Shown: piece after piece, positions 59,505-64,000 of the stretch
Numbering within the stretch: the stretch's first letter is position 1
Layout of the letters: every line of letters begins with the position of its first letter
Assembly (NCBI GenBank): GCA_958299035.1
Contig: CATQJL010000001.1
Coordinates: forward strand, 82,957,071 to 83,021,070
DNA length: 64,000 bases
Reading direction: 5' to 3'
Source: Cylicocyclus nassatus
Lineage: Eukaryota > Nematoda > Chromadorea > Rhabditida > Strongylidae
Notes under the pieces: model-generated
What the model was told of the DNA's origin: nothing
Seen by the model: only the letters and a program-made list of their open reading frames with translations
Databases searched by the model: none
Position numbers and translations under genes: made by a program

Positions 59505-62500
59505 TTACAAGATTCTATTCATAGGATTCGAGTCACGGAACATGTGTCTTGGGCATGGGCAGTACTCTCCATCTTGTCCTAAATGGAATGTTCAATAGAT
59601 TTAATAATTGTTCAAATGATTTTACTCTTTCCCACAAAAGACACACCCTTTTTTTCGCTAGAAGATGTAGGATAAAAACCATGTTCGAAAATTATCAGTT
59701 TAATGACCATTCATTTTTTAGAAAGAGCCAGATCTCAAAAGTTTGACCTCTTGAAAAGAAAGGAAATACGGAAAAAACCACCCACCGGGTTCACCCTCAG
59801 CTCCAGCAGCACCAGGTTCTCCATTCAGACCAGGTCTTCCTGGCTCTCCAGGAGGCCCACGAGTACCAGCTGCTCCAGCGTCACCATCCTTTCCATCTTC
59901 TCCACGATCACCTCTCTCGCCCATCTCACCTACACGGCCCTGGGATCCCTAAAAATTTACTATTAGTCCCTAAATGATAATTGCAAAAAGTAGAAGACGA
60001 TTTACCTTAGCACCTCGCTTTCCTTTTCCCTTTATGCCATCCATTCCCGGAACTCCAGCAGGTCCAAGCTCACCATCTGCTCCCGGTGGTCCTTCTGCTC
60101 CCATAGCACCTAATACATTTATGCGAGCTCCTGTCACTTGCTCAAACACTCTAATGACTCACTCTTGTCGAGATACCGAACTTTGAACGCTCGCCCACTA
60201 CCGTACTCGAGGACTGGCCCGCTCAAACTCAGTACGGTAGTGGGCAAGAGTCTAAAGTTCGTTTTTTTCAGATAAGAATGAGTTTCACAAATTAATTTTT
60301 GAGCTTTGGCAAGCTCTACGTTTCTAAACAGACCTGGAGATCCCGGATTTCCGCTTCTTCCTGGGATTCCAGCCAGACCAGCGGCTCCTCGAAGACCGCG
60401 TGTTCCTAGATAATAACAACTCAAAATGAAACTATCCGTAACAAGAAGCAAGTAAAAGCTTACCACGCTTTCCAACTCTTCCCGGAAGTCCTGGTGGTCC
60501 TTCAGGGCAAGTTATGCATGAGCTTAGCAGTGGGATGTGCTCGGCTACGTCATCGAAATCCTGAAAAAACTATTCCAAACCTCTGCTTCAGTGGTGCTCC
60601 GCAGTGCTCAGGATAATTGATTTTTTTTTAATTGATATTGATCAAAAGACTTTGAGTATGTCATTGCCTAAGCGGCAGCTCTTAAAACCTAGACGTGGCT
60701 AAGAAGAACAGGCCTTAGACTTTCGCCCAATACCGTACTCATAAGAACAATTACGGTACTGGGCAAGAGTGTGAAGTCCAATTTTTCGGCCAGGAATGAA
60801 AATGAACTGCTATCTTGGTAACGGTTTAGCACCACACTCAGTTATCACCTAAGGCCTAAGGCATACCTGACGCGATTCGGCCAAATCACCTTTCAAGCGA
60901 CTTGGCGATTTGCCAGATTTCTACAGATTTATCGTGCACGCTTCTCGAACGCATAGACGGGTAGCTTGTGTAAGTTGTTGCAAATGGGTCAAGTCCTGAC
61001 AAAGGAAGCGCATTAACGAAGAATTACAAAGAGTCGCTGTTATGCCAAATCGCGCACGACCGGAATCGCGCGAGATATGCCTTAAGCCTAAGAAATCCAT
61101 GAAACCAGTTTGCCCGGAAACTGCCCATAACTGAAAGGTTTGAATCGTGTCTTTCTTCCTTCTTTCTTTTATTCTGTACTACCCTTTTTCACGGAATTAC
61201 CATAAACCAGCCAGCAGCAAGAGAACATCTGGAAATTCTAACATCTGCTCATTTTTGTCGGGACATGGAACGACCTCATCAATGCCACGACGCGAAGGAA
61301 ATGATGTGTGAACTAAGTGAAACGTCTAAAACCTATGGTTACAGCTATAGCTAGCCATAGTGTAGCCATCAAGGGGGGGGGGGATGGGAGAGTCCTAAGC
61401 CCTTAAACACTCCATTTTTTTGTGTAATAAAGTCTGTATGATCCTTTCCTTCCAAGAATTCATACCTCTCCATCCTTTCCATGACTTCCGTTTTCACCAT
61501 CGCTGCCATTAGAACCCGGGACACCCTTAGGCCCCGGAGGACCTGCAGGACACGTTGTTGTCAGATCACACTCTAAACTTCTATTTTTAGGTCCAAAAAC
61601 GTAGCGAAAACCAAAAATCTTACTGCACTCCGGAGCTTTTGCTTTGGCAATGGCTTCTGTATGAATTTCATATCCAATGGCTTCGCTGCTATAGCTGGGT
61701 GGAGTATAAGCCGGCGGCTGACTTTGGATTTGACTGCTGATTGAGTAGGAGAATGGCGAGAGCCTAAAATTTGGAAAAAAATACAGGTGACACACTTTAG
61801 ATACAGTACATAAACCTACTTTGGCGTAAGAGACTCAGATGTAGAAGATGATGAAATTGAAGATTTTGCATTGGCGGATGGGAATTGATAAGCATTTTCC
61901 TAAATCATTCTTGTAATTATAGCAAAGCAACACTAGGAAATTTTGATGGAAGCTCGTACTTCAGTTCTATTTCGTATAGGGGAAACAAAATGAATGAAGA
62001 AGTTAGAGAGCGGAAGTTCCTAGGCATATAATTCGGCTCGGAACTTTTAGTGGTTCCATCATGAAAGACGAGAACTTTTTTGATTTTCTATCTTTCTTCT
62101 CCTTTTCTTTATTCTATCATAAATGCCAAAAAACAAAATGAGTTTCAAGTTTCAAGCTCCTCTCAATCAAATTTGTGAAAAGTTATTGTAGAAAAGCAAC
62201 AGTGTTGCATAATGATGTAAGAAATGACGATTTTGAAGTGTAGATTTGCACTAAACACTGCTAGTAAGCATTTATTCAATCCATCATAATCGGGTAGCCC
62301 AGAAAATTAGACAAACTAGACATTTAAAACTTTTTAGCGACTGTCGAAAATCAAGATCTTACGTGAGAACGAGTAAAATTGTAACAAGTATTACCAGTTT
62401 CAACTCATGATCATTGCTGCAAAAGTCTCCACCTCTAAATTTATTACCAATACGGAGTTCTAAGACTGACTGTTTATGTTGAAAGCTTGTGACTCATTTG

Positions 62501-62754
62501 AAATAAAAATGGTAAAGTTATCACCATGCTATCGCTCTCCTCATGCTTGACTGTCGCTGGAGTTTCTTTGACCTGAAAAAATTATGGATACTTTAAGATG
62601 AAGTAAATATCAAAATAGTACGAACAGCTGCATCTCGCGTGTCCATTCCAACTGCATAGTCATCCAGCGGAGATAACATTCGTCGATGGGTGATTCCAAC
62701 AGCGGAGGCGGTGGAGAGACCATTTAGTTTGCGAAACACCTCAATACATTGCCA
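59505..62754 (-). CDS. cuticle-type collagen, 5' end unresolved
   Basis: Nine in-frame exons on the minus strand: 62754-62626, 62572-62525, 61899-61820, 61763-61466, 60560-60464, 60405-60334, 60109-60006, 59948-59786 and 59578-59505 (1065 nt, 354 residues plus TAA). Introns are GT-AG and phases match; the first donor (GCT/gttcg) is weak. The first 150 residues are not collagenous: a basic THRRM patch, then Ser/Pro/Tyr-rich sequence. A short Gly-X-Y block starts after Cys157, is broken by a spacer with Cys200 and Cys203 ([12 protein letters not shown]), and is followed by about 130 residues of Gly-X-Y with one imperfection (GIKGKGKRG). The C-terminus is EYCPCPRH plus 14 residues. Cysteine pairs flanking the triple helix and the CPCP tail are typical of nematode cuticle collagens, which are secreted and cross-linked into the cuticle. 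The expected N-terminal membrane-anchor exon was not found. Neither the exact paralogue nor the start is known. Confidence 0.9.
60125..60312. mobile_element. TACCGTA palindrome element inside a collagen intron
   Basis: Core arms TCGCCCACTACCGTACTC and CAGTACGGTAGTGGGCAAG sit inside longer arms ending CGAACTTT / AAAGTTCG (60178-60261). The element fills most of the 224-nt intron 60110-60333. Confidence 0.7.
60655..60830. mobile_element. TACCGTA palindrome element inside a second collagen intron
   Basis: Left end TCATTGCCTAAGCGGCAGCT (60661), core CGCCCAATACCGTACTC and TTACGGTACTGGGCAAGAG, right end AACTGCTATCTTGGTAAC. It lies in the 905-nt intron 60561-61465. Confidence 0.75.
61373..61383 (+). 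repeat. G11 homopolymer in a collagen intron
   Basis: A run of eleven G within the 905-nt intron, one of more than twenty such runs in the window. Confidence 0.9.
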
Positions 62755-64000
62755 CTATTATTGTTCGAAAATGCCATAGTTCTATTTGTAATTCCAGCCA
62801 GCAATTAATTCCGAAATTCACACTTTCAAATTCTTTTTCCCTTTGCTAAATAATACAGGAAATATTTATTTATTTATTTATTGAATGCACATGACGTGCG
62901 CCAAAAGTAAATGAACAAACAAAATGAAAAGTGTAGGCAGTTATCAACTCAAAAACAATCAGCAAGCATTTTAACATCAACTGCATTGTCACCCTCCCCA
63001 CTACAACAACTGTTATGCGAGCTAACTCTTTAATCAGATCATTTGACTCCTAGCCACTTAGTGTTGCCTCATAATGTTCAGTAGTTGGTATGCAGCTCTC
63101 ATTCACATGGTAAACAGCCGATAAAGAAGAGCAGATACCGAGGCGAATGGGCTAAACCATGCGTGCCTCAGAGGCATAATTCCTCCTAACCCTAGCACTT
63201 CCTAGTTCCCATTGCTCATCTTAATGAATCAACTGTAAGAACTATCCAGCACGAATTCAAGAAAATGACATTGCTTGTGAGAAAACCAAGGTGTATGGAA
63301 CTGAACCATGCTTATCTAGGTACTGAGTTCCCTCTAATTTTCTCTCTGTGATACCTCAGTGGTAATTGGCAACGGGAAGATACTGTAGCTAGGATCGAAA
63401 CACAATACAAAGAGTGAGTATGCTTAAACAGTTAGCTGGAGAGGGAGAGGAGAAATATGATTACTTCCATCAAAATCAGCTTTTCATAAGATCTCTAAGA
63501 GTGTATAAAAGGAAAGGAATGGCTAGCAAGAACAATGCTGACGCCTTTGAGTCGCTGAGAGAGTGTATGCAGCGGTGATACGCAGACAGTCATAATGCGC
63601 CGCTGCGCTATACGGACCCTGCGCGTAGCGTATCCCTTTGCAACTGTTCTTTTGTGAATGCCAAAATATGCTGTATTTCACTATTTCTAAGATGAATGAG
63701 AACTACACATGTGGACTTCAAAAGAATTCTGCTGGTAGAATTGTATTCTTCCCTACTTTTGCCACGATAATTTTCCAGTCAATTTCAATCAATAACTATC
63801 AAGAATTTGTACTGAAATGGTATACAATACCGCGAGGTGCGAAATTCCCGAGAATGTCGTACATTCCGAAGCATTTCGACGACTGAGCAACATTCCATGA
63901 ATTGCGCGAAATCACGCGAATCACGCAAACTACGCAGCTCAGGGTATTAAATGATGGTCTCAATTGGGCATGACCAATCTGATTATGGGAATCTGCTTTC
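62755..64000. other. upstream of the collagen exons; no confident exon
   Basis: The missing 5' collagen exon should lie here or beyond the window. I searched the minus strand for an ATG followed by a hydrophobic anchor and found nothing convincing. (TATT)n occurs at 62862-62882, and a TATAAAAG on the plus strand at 63504 leads only to a 19-codon frame. Confidence 0.35.

Noticed and set aside
63504..63577. TATA box and short plus-strand gene starting MASKNN
   Set aside because: The frame closes after 19 codons and no downstream exon could be joined convincingly.

Overview
The window looks like nuclear DNA of a nematode, repeat-rich and gene-poor. Three things point there. A multi-exon gene on the minus strand ends in Gly-X-Y triplets and a CPCP tail, as cuticle collagens do. 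A 22-nt stretch matches the SL1 trans-splicing leader at 21 of 22 positions. A second multi-exon minus-strand gene encodes a two-Ig-domain single-pass membrane protein of the ZIG type, with short introns and TTTTCAG acceptors. I cannot name the species.

Only two genes are well supported, both on the minus strand and both assembled here exon by exon. (1) Positions 16022 down to 12098 hold nine coding exons that join in frame at every junction into 311 codons plus stop: signal peptide, Ig domain, Ig domain, transmembrane helix, short tail. (2) Positions 62754 down to 59505 hold nine in-frame exons of a cuticle-type collagen, 354 residues plus stop; its 5' end with the membrane anchor was not found. 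Weaker models are a three-exon 78-codon ORF at 2016-2413 whose second exon resembles a LINE reverse-transcriptase tail, a two-exon ORF at 48350-48806, and a few single ORFs without recognisable homology.

Region by region: 163-737 is a nested GC-rich foldback repeat; 1490-1511 is the SL1-like sequence; 5795-7063 is an element with terminal inverted repeats; 8429-8549 is a MITE relic; 12.1-16.1 kb is the Ig gene; 19.7-20.2 and 22.0-23.5 kb are a degenerate tandem array built on a CTTCCGCAGGA core; 29.0-29.5 kb is an ATTGG minisatellite; 30.6-31.2 and 42.9-43.3 kb are runs of a dispersed palindrome with a TACCGTA core; 44.1-44.9 kb is an inverted pair of tRNA-like repeats; 46.87-48.07 kb is a Helitron-like element carrying mirror-image arrays of a 120-bp repeat; 55.7-57.4 kb holds three copies of one MITE; 58.8-59.1 kb is a foldback; 59.5-62.8 kb is the collagen gene, two of whose introns contain the TACCGTA palindrome. 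More than twenty runs of ten or more G or C are scattered throughout.

The two genes have no evident functional link; one is cuticle matrix, the other a cell-surface adhesion or recognition type. I see no operon, rRNA cluster, intact tRNA gene or CRISPR array. The best candidates for undescribed biology are the SL1-like sequence, the mirrored Helitron-like element, and the TACCGTA palindrome family that inserts into introns.
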